DNA of 64,000 nucleotides from positions 7,501 to 71,500 of the forward strand of contig NW_027255457.1 of assembly GCF_003086295.3 (NCBI RefSeq), written 5' to 3'. The position numbers and the translations under genes were made by a program. Shown here one piece after another: positions 8,154-19,767 of this stretch. This DNA is from Arachis hypogaea. Taxonomy: Eukaryota; Streptophyta; Magnoliopsida; Fabales; Fabaceae. Under the pieces are notes generated by a model that saw nothing but the letters and a program-made list of their open reading frames with translations, searched no databases and was not told the origin of the DNA. The stretch's first letter is position 1; every line of letters begins with the position of its first letter.

Positions 8154-9662
8154 ATGGCAGCTTCATCTAGCCACAAAAGAAGAAAAGACAAGCAACCAAT
8201 GGAGGAGAACAGGGAATTCGATGCAAGGAGATACAAATCAGTATTCCATGAGATTCAAGCCGAATGGATGAGACCTAAAAGGGTACTAGCTGAGGTTCCC
8301 TTTGACCTTGAAAAGGATGAGTTCCCAGGTGTTTGGGAGAAGATCAAAAAGAGGAAGTGGGAGCTCCTAACTAAGCCAATCACTAAAATCAACATCAACT
8401 TGGTGAAGGAGTTCTATGCAAATGCAGTGAGGGAAGACTCAACCAAGAAACCCACATACAAAAGCTATGTGAGAGGGGTGGAAGTTGACTTCAGCCCCAA
8501 GGCAATCATGAAAACTCTTGGCCTGAAAAACATACATTTCAGCCAAGCAAGTTATGAGGAAAGGATGATAGGAGAACCTGACTACACGGCTATTGCTGAA
8601 GATCTTTGTGCCATCAGAGCTGAATGGGTGAGAAAAACAAGAGGGGCTCCAAGAGTCTTGAGAAGGGGAGACCTAACACCTGAAGTTAAAGGGTGGTATG
8701 CAATAGTTAGGAGATCCATCCTACCCACTGCAAACTCTTCAGAAATAGTCCCTAAAAGAGCCATCTTGCTTCATTGCATTATGGTGGGAGGGGAGATCAA
8801 AGTTCATAAACTCATTGCTGAACAGATACAAGAGTTTAGTGAGAAAAGTGACCCTGAATCCTGGCTCCACTTCCCTAGCACCATCATTAGACTATGCATC
8901 GATGCCCAAGTACCACTTGAAGATGAAAGACCTAATTGGCTATATCCTGGATTGGCCATAACTGCGTACAGAATGACTCTTGGCCCAACTGCTCCAAGAC
9001 ATACAAGAAGAAGAAATGAAGAAGGGCAACAAGTGGAAGCAGAGCAAGAAGCAGAACAAGAAGGACAGGAAGGAGAAGACAGAGAAGAAGAGCAAGAAGA
9101 GCAAGCAATCCCAGAAAGAAGACAACGAATTCCCAGAGACCCCATGGATATGAGCAGAATGCAGGAAATCATGGAAGGAATGTCTCAACAATACATGAGG
9201 TCTCAGGAGAGACAAGAGGACTTTCACCTAAAAATGATGGATATGCAAAGGAACTTTGAATCAAGATTCTTAGATCTGCAAAGGGAACAGAATTTACACT
9301 TACAGGAATCCTTCAGCCACATATGCCAACACCAAGATGCCAATGTCTTGGCAATCAAGGAAGCCACCACTTTACAGAATGCAAGATACTCAGTCCAAGC
9401 TGATTACAACATCAGTTCGCAAATCAAGCTTAACTACATAGGGGAACATCTACACAAGATGGACCCAGCATTCCCAGCTTTTGATGAGTATTTCAAAGGG
9501 AGGAAAGAAGGAGAAATAAACAAGGCAATGATCCTTGAAAAAGGAGTGGAAGAAACAATGAAAAAGGCTGGATTCTGGAAAAAGCTCATAAGAAAAGACA
9601 AAGGAAGCACAAGTGGTCAAAAAGAGGCAGGAAGCAAGAAGAAGCAGGATCCCAAGAATTAA
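8154..9662 (+). CDS. Env-position ORF with plant-transposon-protein domain
   Basis: This 502-aa ORF sits where Athila elements carry an env-like gene. Residues 8-14 are basic (KRRKDKQ), a possible nuclear signal. Residues about 25-270 resemble the putative plant transposon protein domain found with Athila/ORF1-type proteins. Recognisable pieces are an NLVKEFYANA segment, YVRGVEVDFSPKAI, a GWYAIVRRSILPTANSSE segment and LHFPSTIIRLCIDAQVP. An acidic Gln/Glu tract follows at 288-325, then a Met-rich likely coiled coil at 330-390 and a Lys-rich tail. No signal peptide or membrane segment is visible, so a classical envelope role is not supported. The ATG has G at +4, and the frame is intact. Function is unknown; it could bind nucleic acid or assist Gag. 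Confidence 0.8.
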   Translation: MAASSSHKRRKDKQPMEENREFDARRYKSVFHEIQAEWMRPKRVLAEVPFDLEKDEFPGVWEKIKKRKWELLTKPITKININLVKEFYANAVREDSTKKPTYKSYVRGVEVDFSPKAIMKTLGLKNIHFSQASYEERMIGEPDYTAIAEDLCAIRAEWVRKTRGAPRVLRRGDLTPEVKGWYAIVRRSILPTANSSEIVPKRAILLHCIMVGGEIKVHKLIAEQIQEFSEKSDPESWLHFPSTIIRLCIDAQVPLEDERPNWLYPGLAITAYRMTLGPTAPRHTRRRNEEGQQVEAEQEAEQEGQEGEDREEEQEEQAIPERRQRIPRDPMDMSRMQEIMEGMSQQYMRSQERQEDFHLKMMDMQRNFESRFLDLQREQNLHLQESFSHICQHQDANVLAIKEATTLQNARYSVQADYNISSQIKLNYIGEHLHKMDPAFPAFDEYFKGRKEGEINKAMILEKGVEETMKKAGFWKKLIRKDKGSTSGQKEAGSKKKQDPKN

Positions 9663-10736
9663 GAAGAACCAAGCAATAAATAAGAGGTGGTCTCGTTCCT
9701 TAATAATCAAATGATAATTGGTGAATTGTCTTTATGAGCTTTCTTTCATCATAAGTCATTTAAGTTTTATGTGGAGTTTTTTTTTTTTAGTATGAGTGTC
9801 TGTTATTGCTTTGAATAAAGTGAATGCTTAGATGTTTGGATATAACTTCACCTTCTTAAACAAGTGCTTGCCATGCTTGTTCTGTTTCCAAAAATAAAAG
9901 AAAAGTTTGAACAAAAGTAACTTGGCTAAATTAGTGACAAATCAAGTAGAATTAAGTGGTGGTATGCATGCTTGATTGTTTAGTCAGATCACTGGAATTA
10001 GAGTGTAGAATTATCATTTTTTGTGTAGAAATTGAAAACTATCTATGGATCTTGATGAATAAATGTCTTTGGCCATGAAAAAGAAAGAAAAAGAAGAAGA
10101 AAAAGCCACTGAAAAAGGGTAACCAAAAAGCAAGAAAATTGAGAAAATAAGCTAGGCACCAATGGTTTGAACTTCTGAGACAAATGCCTGTGGTGTTTAT
10201 GTATTAAGGATATGCTTGGATGAATAGGTTCTGAGGAGTGTTTCAACACTTGGTAACTTGGGTTAACTAACCCGGGATTATCAACCAAAAGTCCATTATC
10301 AAGAACAACCTAAATACAAAACATTTAGTCACACAAAGAGGTGCTGGGCACCAATGTCTCAAGAAGAAATGTGAACTAAAATGCCTGAAGTGGATATGTG
10401 TAGTGCACTGATAAGAAAAAGAAAATGCCAAAGGCTTGTGCAACACATGACACCAAGCAAGCAAGGAGCAAAGGAGCTCTAAGAAAAAGAAAAGAAAAAC
10501 AAAGAAGAGAAAAGTGCCAAGGACATAAGAATAACAAGAGGCCATAGCAGTGTTTGATGGATGCAATGAAAAAGTGATAATCTTACCTGATAAGAATGAA
10601 AAAGTGATGCTGCAACTTTCTGCATAAAACCCTTCTGATGAACTTCAAATGCTTGCTAATATAGCCAATGTAATTGCTTTCTGTTTCATACTTTCTTCTC
10701 AAATAACTCAGGACTTGCTTAGGGACAAGCAAGTAT
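9663..10736 (+). other. 3' internal non-coding region
   Basis: About 1.1 kb without a convincing ORF. It is A/G-rich on the plus strand, with runs such as AAAGAAAAAGAAGAAG. Diverged repeat words occur (GGCACCAATG near 10156 and 10346, each followed by a TGCCTG segment), suggesting an old internal duplication. A palindrome GGGTTAACTAACCC lies near 10259-10272. This arrangement is usual for the 3' end of Athila-like elements in legumes. Confidence 0.6.
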
Positions 10737-10750
10737 TAAGTTTGGTGTTG
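10737..10750 (+). promoter_or_regulatory. Plus-strand primer region before the 3' LTR
   Basis: TAAGTTTGGTGTTG abuts the TGATG start of the 3' LTR, the position of the polypurine tract. It is not a clean purine run. Similar AAGTTTGG words precede the 3' LTR in related plant elements. Three further copies of its first 12 bases lie between the two ORFs. Confidence 0.55.
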
Positions 10751-11058
10751 TGATGCCAAGGCATCTTAGGCTAGTTTCACTAGTATTTTTCTGTTAGTTT
10801 TAGTGGTTTTATGCATTTTCTTGAGCTTAAAGTAACCAAGAATGGTTAAAAGAATAACAAAGCAATGAACCATCCAAACAATATGATTTTGATGCAAATT
10901 CCATGAGTTTTAGTTATATTACTTGAATGCTATGAATGGAAGATTTCTCATGAAATTTTGCAAGACTTTGATGCAATTGTTTGGATGATTTCAGGGAAGA
11001 AGAGGCTAGGCAAGGAAGCAACAAAATCAATAAAGGAAGCTTGAATATCACATGTGGA

Positions 11059-11938
11059 GTTTAAGTTCCAGTTTAAGCCTAAACTGGAGCTTAAACGCCA
11101 GAATCATGAAGGCTAAGAAATGCTGAAACTGAAGTTTAACCTCCAGTTTAACCTTAAACTGGAGGTTAAACGCCAGAATGAAAGTCTCACCAAAGAAGCA
11201 TTCCACGTTTAACCTCCAGTTTAACCTTAAACTGGAGGTTAAACGCCAGAATGAGAATGCCAATCAGGAAGCATTTCCACGTTTAACCTCCAGTTTAACC
11301 TTAAACTGGAGGTTAAACGCCAGAAATGGGAAGTGCACCAGGGAGCCATTTCCACGTTTAAGCTCCAGTTTGACCTTAAACTGGAGCTTAAACGTGTTCG
11401 ACCAAGTTTTCTCCTCCAGGGTTGCTTTCTCCATTTCCACGTTTAAGCTCCAGTTTAACCTTAAACTGGAGCTTAAACGTGTTCGACACTTCCAGGGCCA
11501 CCTTTCTCAGCTTCCACGTTTAAGCTCCAGTTTAACCTTAAACTGGAGCTTAAACGTGTTCGACCTCCAGGATGCCTTCTTCCATTTCCACGTTTAAGCT
11601 CCAGTTTAACCTTAAACTGGAGCTTAAACGTGTTCGACCTCCAGGGCTGCCTTTTCTATCTCCACGTTTAAGCTTCAGTTTAACCTTAAACTGAAGCTTA
11701 AACGTGTTCGACTAAGTTACCCTCCAGGGCTGCCTTCTTCCATTTCCACGTTTAAGCTTCAGTTTAACCTTAAACTGAAGCTTAAACGTGCTTCCACAAA
11801 AGGCATCACTGGAAGTGTCTGGCGTTTAAGCTACAGTTTAAGCTTAAACTGCAACTTAAACGCCACTCTTGGAAAAGGTTTCTGGGCCAACAATATTGCG
11901 ATTTAAGTTAGTATTTGAGCACAAACATTAACTTAAAC
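11059..11938. repeat. U3 array of hairpin-forming inverted repeats (3' LTR)
   Basis: This is the same twelve inverted repeats as in the 5' LTR, shifted by 9172-9174 bases. The first unit carries one extra C (TTCC rather than TTC), which improves its pairing. The twelfth unit has A instead of G at its first arm base (11901). Confidence 0.92.
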
Positions 11939-12187
11939 TTACTCTGGTATGAAACCCAATTGAATATCATGGTTTATGGGATTGGGCCTGAAGGATTGAT
12001 GAGTCTGAAATTTCAATTTATTGAGTCATGTGTCATTATTTGATTATCACTAAGTTGGCTCAATGAATGTTACAGATTTTGGATCAACAGCCTCATCAAA
12101 ATTATGGATCATAAACCCAAGGCAAAAGGAAAGCAGGGAGAGGCCTCAAAGCCCAAGAAACACAACAGAAGCTCAATATAGAAAGTG

Positions 12188-12195
12188 TATAAATA
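12188..12195 (+). promoter_or_regulatory. TATA box of the 3' LTR
   Basis: TATAAATA lies at the position matching the 5' LTR box. From here transcription would read out into the downstream flank. Confidence 0.6.
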
Positions 12196-13143
12196 GGATA
12201 GAATTTAAGTTAGGAAGGGACCTTTACTTTCACTTTTAGCTAGTTTTCATATCTTTGTAATTGAATTCAGAGCTATGACTCACTAAACCCCCTTCATTGG
12301 GTTAGGGAGCTCTATTGTAATTCAATGAATCAATAATAGTTTATCTTCTTCTTCAATCTTTTCTCTTGAATTTTGTTAGAAAGCTTCTCGATCTAATTCC
12401 ATTGGGTAGTTGTCTTGGGAAAGAAACTACCATAATTGGAATCCTTCGGAACCTTGGGAAAGGAATGGAGGATTCATGCTAGAGAAGCTTTCTCACAGTG
12501 AATTGGATTGGGGTTTGGATGGATATTGTGACATGTAATCCTACCAAATTGTGGTTCATGAAACTGTGTGGTATAATCAGTGATCGAGCATCATCTCTTC
12601 TTATGAACATTTAAACCAAGGGATTGGGAATTTGTTCGTTTTTAGAGAGAATTGGTGAGCCAAGGGATTGGGATCCAATCATATAAGATTGCCAAGCAAA
12701 ATTCAATGAACGCATTGCTTGAGGAAGAGATAACATGTTTTGATTCGGAGATCTCAATATCTCCTATAACCCAATGAATTCCCCATTCTGATTTCCACTT
12801 TCTCTTTACATTCTGCAATTACATTCATGCAATCACCCCCATTCCCTTTTTAATTTCAGCAATCTAGCTTCTGCTCTTTACTTCATGCAATTTAAGATTC
12901 CGCCATTTAAATTTCTTGTCATTTACTTTTCCCGCCAATTTTACATTCCGCAATTCTCATCTAAATCTTGATTCCGCTCAACTAGAACACACTTCTAATC
13001 CGAATTGCTCACTCAACCAATCCTTGTGGGATTCGACCTCACTCTATTGTGAGTTTTTACTTGACGATAACCGGTGCACTTGCCGGAAGGAATTTTGCCA
13101 TCGTGCAATTTCTAATCGTAGCATAACTAGTTTATGCGCATCA

Positions 13144-13233
13144 AGTTTATGCGCTTGCATTTTTTTGCTTTTTGGGTTTTTGGTTTTTTTTTTTTATTTT
13201 CCAGTATTGTTTATTTTATCTGTACATTTCTAT
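13144..13233. other. T-rich flank between 3' LTR and gap
   Basis: Ninety bases follow the 3' LTR and consist mainly of T runs. They do not resemble the GC-rich DNA left of the element, nor the telomere-like satellite beyond the gap. The first bases (AGTTTATG, then CGC and TTGC) also look like a decayed copy of the junction after the 5' LTR and its primer site. Another element body might begin here. Nothing else is recognisable. Confidence 0.4.
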
Positions 13234-14233
13234 NNNNNNNNNNNNNNNNNNNNNNNNNNNNNNNNNNNNNNNNNNNNNNNNNNNNNNNNNNNNNNNNNNN
13301 NNNNNNNNNNNNNNNNNNNNNNNNNNNNNNNNNNNNNNNNNNNNNNNNNNNNNNNNNNNNNNNNNNNNNNNNNNNNNNNNNNNNNNNNNNNNNNNNNNNN
13401 NNNNNNNNNNNNNNNNNNNNNNNNNNNNNNNNNNNNNNNNNNNNNNNNNNNNNNNNNNNNNNNNNNNNNNNNNNNNNNNNNNNNNNNNNNNNNNNNNNNN
13501 NNNNNNNNNNNNNNNNNNNNNNNNNNNNNNNNNNNNNNNNNNNNNNNNNNNNNNNNNNNNNNNNNNNNNNNNNNNNNNNNNNNNNNNNNNNNNNNNNNNN
13601 NNNNNNNNNNNNNNNNNNNNNNNNNNNNNNNNNNNNNNNNNNNNNNNNNNNNNNNNNNNNNNNNNNNNNNNNNNNNNNNNNNNNNNNNNNNNNNNNNNNN
13701 NNNNNNNNNNNNNNNNNNNNNNNNNNNNNNNNNNNNNNNNNNNNNNNNNNNNNNNNNNNNNNNNNNNNNNNNNNNNNNNNNNNNNNNNNNNNNNNNNNNN
13801 NNNNNNNNNNNNNNNNNNNNNNNNNNNNNNNNNNNNNNNNNNNNNNNNNNNNNNNNNNNNNNNNNNNNNNNNNNNNNNNNNNNNNNNNNNNNNNNNNNNN
13901 NNNNNNNNNNNNNNNNNNNNNNNNNNNNNNNNNNNNNNNNNNNNNNNNNNNNNNNNNNNNNNNNNNNNNNNNNNNNNNNNNNNNNNNNNNNNNNNNNNNN
14001 NNNNNNNNNNNNNNNNNNNNNNNNNNNNNNNNNNNNNNNNNNNNNNNNNNNNNNNNNNNNNNNNNNNNNNNNNNNNNNNNNNNNNNNNNNNNNNNNNNNN
14101 NNNNNNNNNNNNNNNNNNNNNNNNNNNNNNNNNNNNNNNNNNNNNNNNNNNNNNNNNNNNNNNNNNNNNNNNNNNNNNNNNNNNNNNNNNNNNNNNNNNN
14201 NNNNNNNNNNNNNNNNNNNNNNNNNNNNNNNNN
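13234..14233. other. Assembly gap of exactly 1000 N
   Basis: The run of N is exactly 1000 bases, a fixed placeholder rather than a measured distance. The sequence on the two sides is unrelated. Open frames running through the N carry no meaning. Confidence 0.99.
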
Positions 14234-17200
14234 TTTTTTAGGGTTTCTAGAGATTTTTAGGGTTTTTAGGGTTATCAAAGATTTTCTAGAATTTTTAGGG
14301 TTTTTAACCCAAAACACTAGAAAAACACTAAAAAACCTACAAAATCCTAGAAAACGCGAAAAAACCTAGCAATTCCTAAAAAACCCTAGAATCTTAAATA
14401 ATCCAAGAAAACCCTAATTACCCTGGAAAACCTAGAAAATGCTAATCCTAGAAAACCTAAAAAACCTAGAAACACTAAAAACCATAAAAAATCCTAAAAA
14501 CCCTAGGAAACCCTAAAAAACCTAAGAACCTAGAAAACCTAGAGAATTCTAAAAAAATCCTAGAAAACCCAGAAATCCCTAAAAACCCCTAGAAAATGCT
14601 AAAACCCAAGAGAATGATAAAAAAAATCCTAGAAAACCCTAAAAAACCTAAGAACTCTAGAAAACTTCAAGGAAACCTAGAAAACCGTAAAAACCCTAGA
14701 AAAACATAAAAACCCAAAAAACCCTAGATAACCTAAAAACAAAAAAACCCCTAGAAACCCTAAAAAACTTTAGAAAACCCTAGAAACCCTAAAAAACCAT
14801 AAGAAATCCTAAATGTCTAAAACACTAAAACCAAGAAAACCCTAAAAACCCCTAGAAACCCTAAATCCTAAAAACCTAGAAAACCTAAAAAACACAAAAC
14901 ACTAAAACTTTTTTATGCTTTTTAGCATTTTCAGGGTTTTTAGTGTTTCTAGGATTTTTAGGGTTTTTAGGGTTTTCTAGAGTTTTAAAGGTTTTCTAGG
15001 GTTTTTAGGGTTTTTAGGAGTTTTTAGGATTCTCTAGGGGCTTAGTGTTTTTTAGGGTTTTGTAGGGTTTGTTAGAATTTTCTAGTGTTTTGTAGGGTTT
15101 TTAGCATTTTTTAGGGTTTTCTAGGGTTTTAGAATTTTTTAGGGTTTGTAGGATTTTTAGGTTTTTTAAGGGTTTCCTATTATTCTTATGGTTTTTTAGT
15201 GTTTTCTAAGGTTTTCTGGATTTTTTACGGTTTTCTAGGATTTCTAGAGTTTAAGAGATTTTTAGGGTTTCTCGGTTTTGGATTTTTAGGATTTTCTAGG
15301 GTTTTCTATGGTTTTTAGAGTTTTCTTGGGTTATTAGTGTTTTTAGGGTTTTCTTTGGTTTTTAGGATTTTCTAGGGTTTTTAGGGTTTTCTAGGGTTTT
15401 AGGATTTTTCTAAGGTTTCTAGTGTTTTTTATCTTTTTAGGGTTTTTTTAGAGTTTTTTAGGTTTTTAGTGGTTTTTAAATTTTTATAGGGTTTATAGTA
15501 TTTTTAGGGTTTTTAGCTTTTTTAGTGTTTTAAGGTTTAAGGGTTTTTTAGGGTTTTCTAGGGGTTTAAGTGTTTTTTTAAGGTTTAAAGGGTTTCTAGG
15601 GTTTTTTTTAGGGTTTTCTGGGATTTTCTAGGTTTTAGGATTTTTTTAGGGTTTTCTAGGATTTTTTAGGTTTTCTATGGTGTTCTATGATTCTTAGGGG
15701 TTTTTTACGGTTTTCTAGAGTTTTTTACGTTTTCTAGGATTTTTGGGTTTTCTAGAATTTTGGCGTTTTAGGTTTTTCTATGGTTTTTAGATTTTCTAGG
15801 GCTTTTTATGATTTTTTTTAATTTTTCTAGGATTTTTTAGGGATTTAGGATTTTTTTGGGTTTTCTATCGCTGTTAGGGTTTTTTAAGGTTTTCTATCGT
15901 TGTTAGGGTTTTTTTAGGGTTTCTAGAGATTTTTAGGGTTTTTTAGGGTTTTCTAAGATTTTCTAGAATTTTTAGGGTTTTTAACCCAAACACTAGAAAA
16001 CACTAAAATCCTACAAAACCCTAGAAAATGCGAAAAAACGAATAAACCGAGAAATTCCTAAAAAACCCTAGAAACCCTAAAAAACCCTAGAAAAACCCTA
16101 AAAACCCTAGAGAATCTTAAAAAATCCAAGAAATCCCTAAAAACCCTGGAAAACCCTAGAAAACGCTAAAAACCTTAGTAAATCATAAAAAACGCTAGAA
16201 ATCCAAAAAAACCCTAGAAAACACTAAAAACCCTAAAAAATCCTAAAAACCCTAGGAAACCCTAAAAACCCCCTAGAAAACCCTAAAAACTTTAGAAAAC
16301 CCTAAAAAACCCTAAGAAACCCTTAATATCCTAAAACACTAAAAACCCAAGAAACCCTAAAAACCGTAAAAGACTAAAAACCACTAGAAAACCTAAAAAT
16401 CCTAAAAACCCTAGAAAACCCTAAAAAACACTAAAAAAAAATTTTTTGCTTTTTTTAGCGTTTTCAATGTTTTTAAGTTTTCTAGGGTTTTAGGGTTTTC
16501 TAGGGTTTTTAGGATTCTCTAGGGGTTTTAGTGTTTTTTAGGGTTTTGTAGGGTTTGTTAGAATTTTCTAGTGTTTTGTAGGCTTTTTAGCATTTTTTAG
16601 GGTTTTCTGGGGATTTTAGGATTTTTTAGGGTTTTGTAGGATTTTTTAGGTTTTTTAGGGTTTCCTATTAATCTTAGGATTTTTTAGAGTTTTCTAAGAT
16701 TTTTGGAGTTTTTACGGTTTTCTAGGGTTTTCGGGGTTTTCTAGAGTTTTAAGAGTGTTTTAGGGTTTTCTACGGTTTTAGGATTTTTTACGGTTTTAGG
16801 TTTTCTATGGTTTTAGGGTTTTCTTGGGTTTTTAGTGTTTTTTAGGGTTTTCTATGGTTTTAGGATTTTCAAGAGTTTTATAGTGTTTTTAGTGTTTTTA
16901 GGGTTTTTTAGAATTTTCTAGGTTTTTTAGTGTTTTTTAGAGTTTTCTGGATTATAGTGTTTTTTGGGTTTTCTAGGGTTTTGGTGTTTTTAAGTTTAAG
17001 GTTTTTTAGGGTTTTCTAGGGATTTTTAGTGTTTTTTAAGGTTTTAGGGTTTCTAGGGTTTTTAGGATTTTTTGATTTTTTAGGGTTTTCTGGTTTTAGG
17101 GTTTTCTAGAGTTTTTTAGGTTTTTAGGGTGTTCTATGATTCTTAGGAATTTTTAGAGTTTCTAGGGTTTTTTATGGTTTTCTAGAGTTTTTTGGGGTTT

Positions 17201-19173
17201 TCTAGGGTTTTTCTAGAGTTTTTGGAGTTTTTAAGGATTTCTAGGGTTTTTTAGGATTTTCTAGGGTTTTTAGGATTTTCTAGGGCTTTTTAGGGCTTTT
17301 TATGGTTTTTTATTTTTTCTAGGATCTTTTAAGATTTTTAGGGTTTTTTTGGGATTTTAGGGTTTTTTTTTCTATTGTTTTCTATCGTTGTTAGGGTTTT
17401 TTTTAGGGTTTCTAGAGATTTTTAGGGTTTTTTTAGGGTTTTCAAAGATTTTCTAGAATTTTTAGGGTTTTTAACCCAAACACTAGAAAACACTAAAAAA
17501 CCCTACAAAACCCTAGAAAACGCGAAAAAACCTAGAAATTCCTAAAAAACCCTAGAGAATCTTAAATAATCCAAGAAAACCCTAAATACCCTGGAAAACC
17601 CTAGAAATCGCTAAAACCGTAGAAAACCCTAAAAAATCCTAGAAAACACTAAAAACCATAAAAATCCTAAAACCCTAGAAACCCTAAAAACCCTAAGAAC
17701 CTAGAAAACCCTAGAGAATTAAAAAATCCTAGAAAACCAGAAATCCTAAAAACCCTAGAAAATGCTAAAAACCCAAGAGAATGCTAAAAAATCTAGAAAA
17801 CCCTAAAAACTCTAAGAACTCTAGAAAACTCCAAGAAACCCTAGAAAACCGTAAAAAACCCTAGAAAACATAAAAACCCAAAAAACCATAGAAAACCTAA
17901 AAACCCTAAAAACAAAAAACCCTAGAAAACCTAAAAACTTTAGAAAACCCTAGAAACCATAAGAAATCCTAAATGTCCTAAAACACTAAAAACCAAGAAA
18001 CCCTAAAAACCCCTAGAAAACCCTAAAAATCCTAAAACCTTAGAAAACCCTAAAAAACCCAAAAAACACTAAAAAACTTTTTTATGCTTTTTTAGCGTTT
18101 TCAAGGTTTTTAGTGTTTCTAGGTTTTTTAGGGTTTTTAGGGTTTTCTAGAGTTTTAAAGGTTTTCTAGGGTTTTTAGGGTTTTTTAGGAGTTTTTAGGA
18201 TTCTCTAGGGGCTTTAGTGTTTTTTAGGGTTTTGTAGGGTTTGTTAGAATTTTCTAGTGTTTTGTAGGGTTTTTAGCATTTTTTAGGGTTTTCTAGGGTT
18301 TTTAGAATTTTTTAGGGTTTTGTAGGATTTTTTAGGGTTTTTAGGGTTTCCTATTATTCTTATGGTTTTTTAGTGTTTTCTAAGGTTTTCTGGTGTTTTT
18401 ACAATTTTCTAGAATTTTTCGGGGTTTTCTAAGATTTTCTAGAGTTTTAAGAGATTTTTAGGGTTTTCTACGGTTTTTAGGATTTTTTAGGGTTTTCTAT
18501 GGATTTTAGAGTTTTCTTGGGTTATTAGGGTTTTTTAGAGTTTTCTTTGGTTTTTAGGATTTTCTAGGGTTTTTTAGGGTTTTCTAGGGTTTTTAGGATT
18601 TTTCTAAGGTTTTCTAGTGTTTTTTTATCTTTTTAGGGTTTTTTTAGAGTTTTCTAGGTTTTTTAGTGGTTTTTAAATTTTTATAGGGTTTATAGTGTTT
18701 TTTAGGGTTTTTAGGGTTTTTAGTGTTTTTAAGGTTTTAAGGGTTTTTTAGGGTTTTCTAGGGTTTTTTTAGGGTTTTTTGGGATTTTCTAGGTTTTTAT
18801 GATTTTTTTAGGGTTTTCTAGGATTTTTTAGGTTTTCTAGGATGTTCTATCATTCTTTTGGTTTTTTATGGTTTTCTAGAGTTTTTTTACGGTTTTCTAG
18901 GATTTTTTGGGGTTTTCTAGAGTTTTTGGAGTTTTTAGGGTTTTTCTATGGTTTTTACGATTTTCTAGGGCTTTTTTGATTTTTTTTTAATTTTATAGGA
19001 TTTTTTAAGATTTTTAGGATTTTTTAGGGATTTTAGGATTTTTTTTTGGGTTTTCTATCGTTGTTAGGGTTTTTTATGGTTTTCTATCGTTGTTAGGGTT
19101 TTTTTTAGGGTTTCTAGAGATTTTTAGGGTTTTTTAGGGTTTTCTAAGATTTTCTAGAATTTTTAGGGTTTTT

Positions 19174-19767
19174 AACCCAAAACACTAGAAAACACTAAAA
19201 AACCCTACAAAACCCTAGAAAATGCGAAAAAACCGAATAAAACCCTAAATACCTGGAAAACCCTAGAAACGCTAAAACCCTAGAAAACCCTAAAAAATCC
19301 TAGAAACACTAAAAACCATAAAAAATCCTAAAATCCCTAGGAAACCCTAAAAAACCCTAAGAACCCTAGAAAACCCTAGAGAATTCTAAAAATATCCTAG
19401 AAAACCCAGAAATCCCTAAAAACCCTAGAAAATGCTAAAAACCCAAGAGAATGCCAAAAAAATCCTAGAAAACCCTAAAAAACTCTAAGAACTCTAGAAA
19501 ACTCCAAGAAACCCTAGAAAACCGTAAAAAACCTAGAAAACCATAAAAACCAAAAAACCATAGAAAATCCTAAAATCCCTAAAAACAAAAAAACCCTAGA
19601 AAACCCTAAAAAACTTTAGAAAACCCTAGAAAACCCTAAAAAACCATAAGAAATCCTAAATGTCCTAAAAACACTAAAAACCAAGAAAACCCTAAAAACC
19701 CCTAGAAAACCCTAAAAATCCTAAAAACCTTAGAAAACCCTAAAAACCCAAAAAACACTAAAAAACT
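19174..19767. repeat. Recombinant C/A block (B-lead into A-tail)
   Basis: The block starts like those that precede a type B T-block (ATGCGAAAAAACCGAATAAA). At about 19240 it switches to the CCCTAAATACC sequence of the other class, and it ends in a type A junction. Two type A T-blocks therefore follow one another (18070 and 19767). The same recombinant is present in the right copy at 43201-43800. Confidence 0.65.

Larger units (their letters stand above)
1579..13143 (+). mobile_element. Non-autonomous Athila-lineage Ty3/gypsy LTR retrotransposon
   Basis: Two direct LTRs, each starting TGATG and ending CATCA, bound an internal region of 6775 bp. In order this holds a tRNA-Asp primer-binding site, a Gag-protease ORF, a remnant resembling the integrase C-terminus, a non-coding spacer, a second ORF in the env position, a long 3' spacer and the plus-strand primer region. 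Reverse transcriptase, RNase H and the integrase core are absent, since only about 1.1 kb separates the Gag-pro region from ORF2. The element would depend on enzymes from an autonomous relative. Flanking 5-mers are ACTTT on the left and AGTTT on the right, a 4/5 match, so the target-site duplication is doubtful. LTR similarity points to a very recent insertion. Confidence 0.9.
10751..13143 (+). repeat. 3' LTR
   Basis: This 2393-bp LTR starts TGATG and ends CATCA like the 5' LTR. The four-base length difference is accounted for by two single-base gains early in the LTR and six single-base losses in its last 730 bp, the part closest to the assembly gap. That gradient suggests the losses are base-calling errors rather than age. 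Confidence 0.9.

Noticed and set aside
8804..9227. Antisense frames of 95-122 aa under ORF2
   Set aside because: They are Ser- and Leu-rich reflections of the acidic Glu/Gln-coding tract on the plus strand.
12916..14369. Long open frames running from the 3' LTR through the gap and into the satellite, on both strands
   Set aside because: They consist mostly of N and have no coding content.
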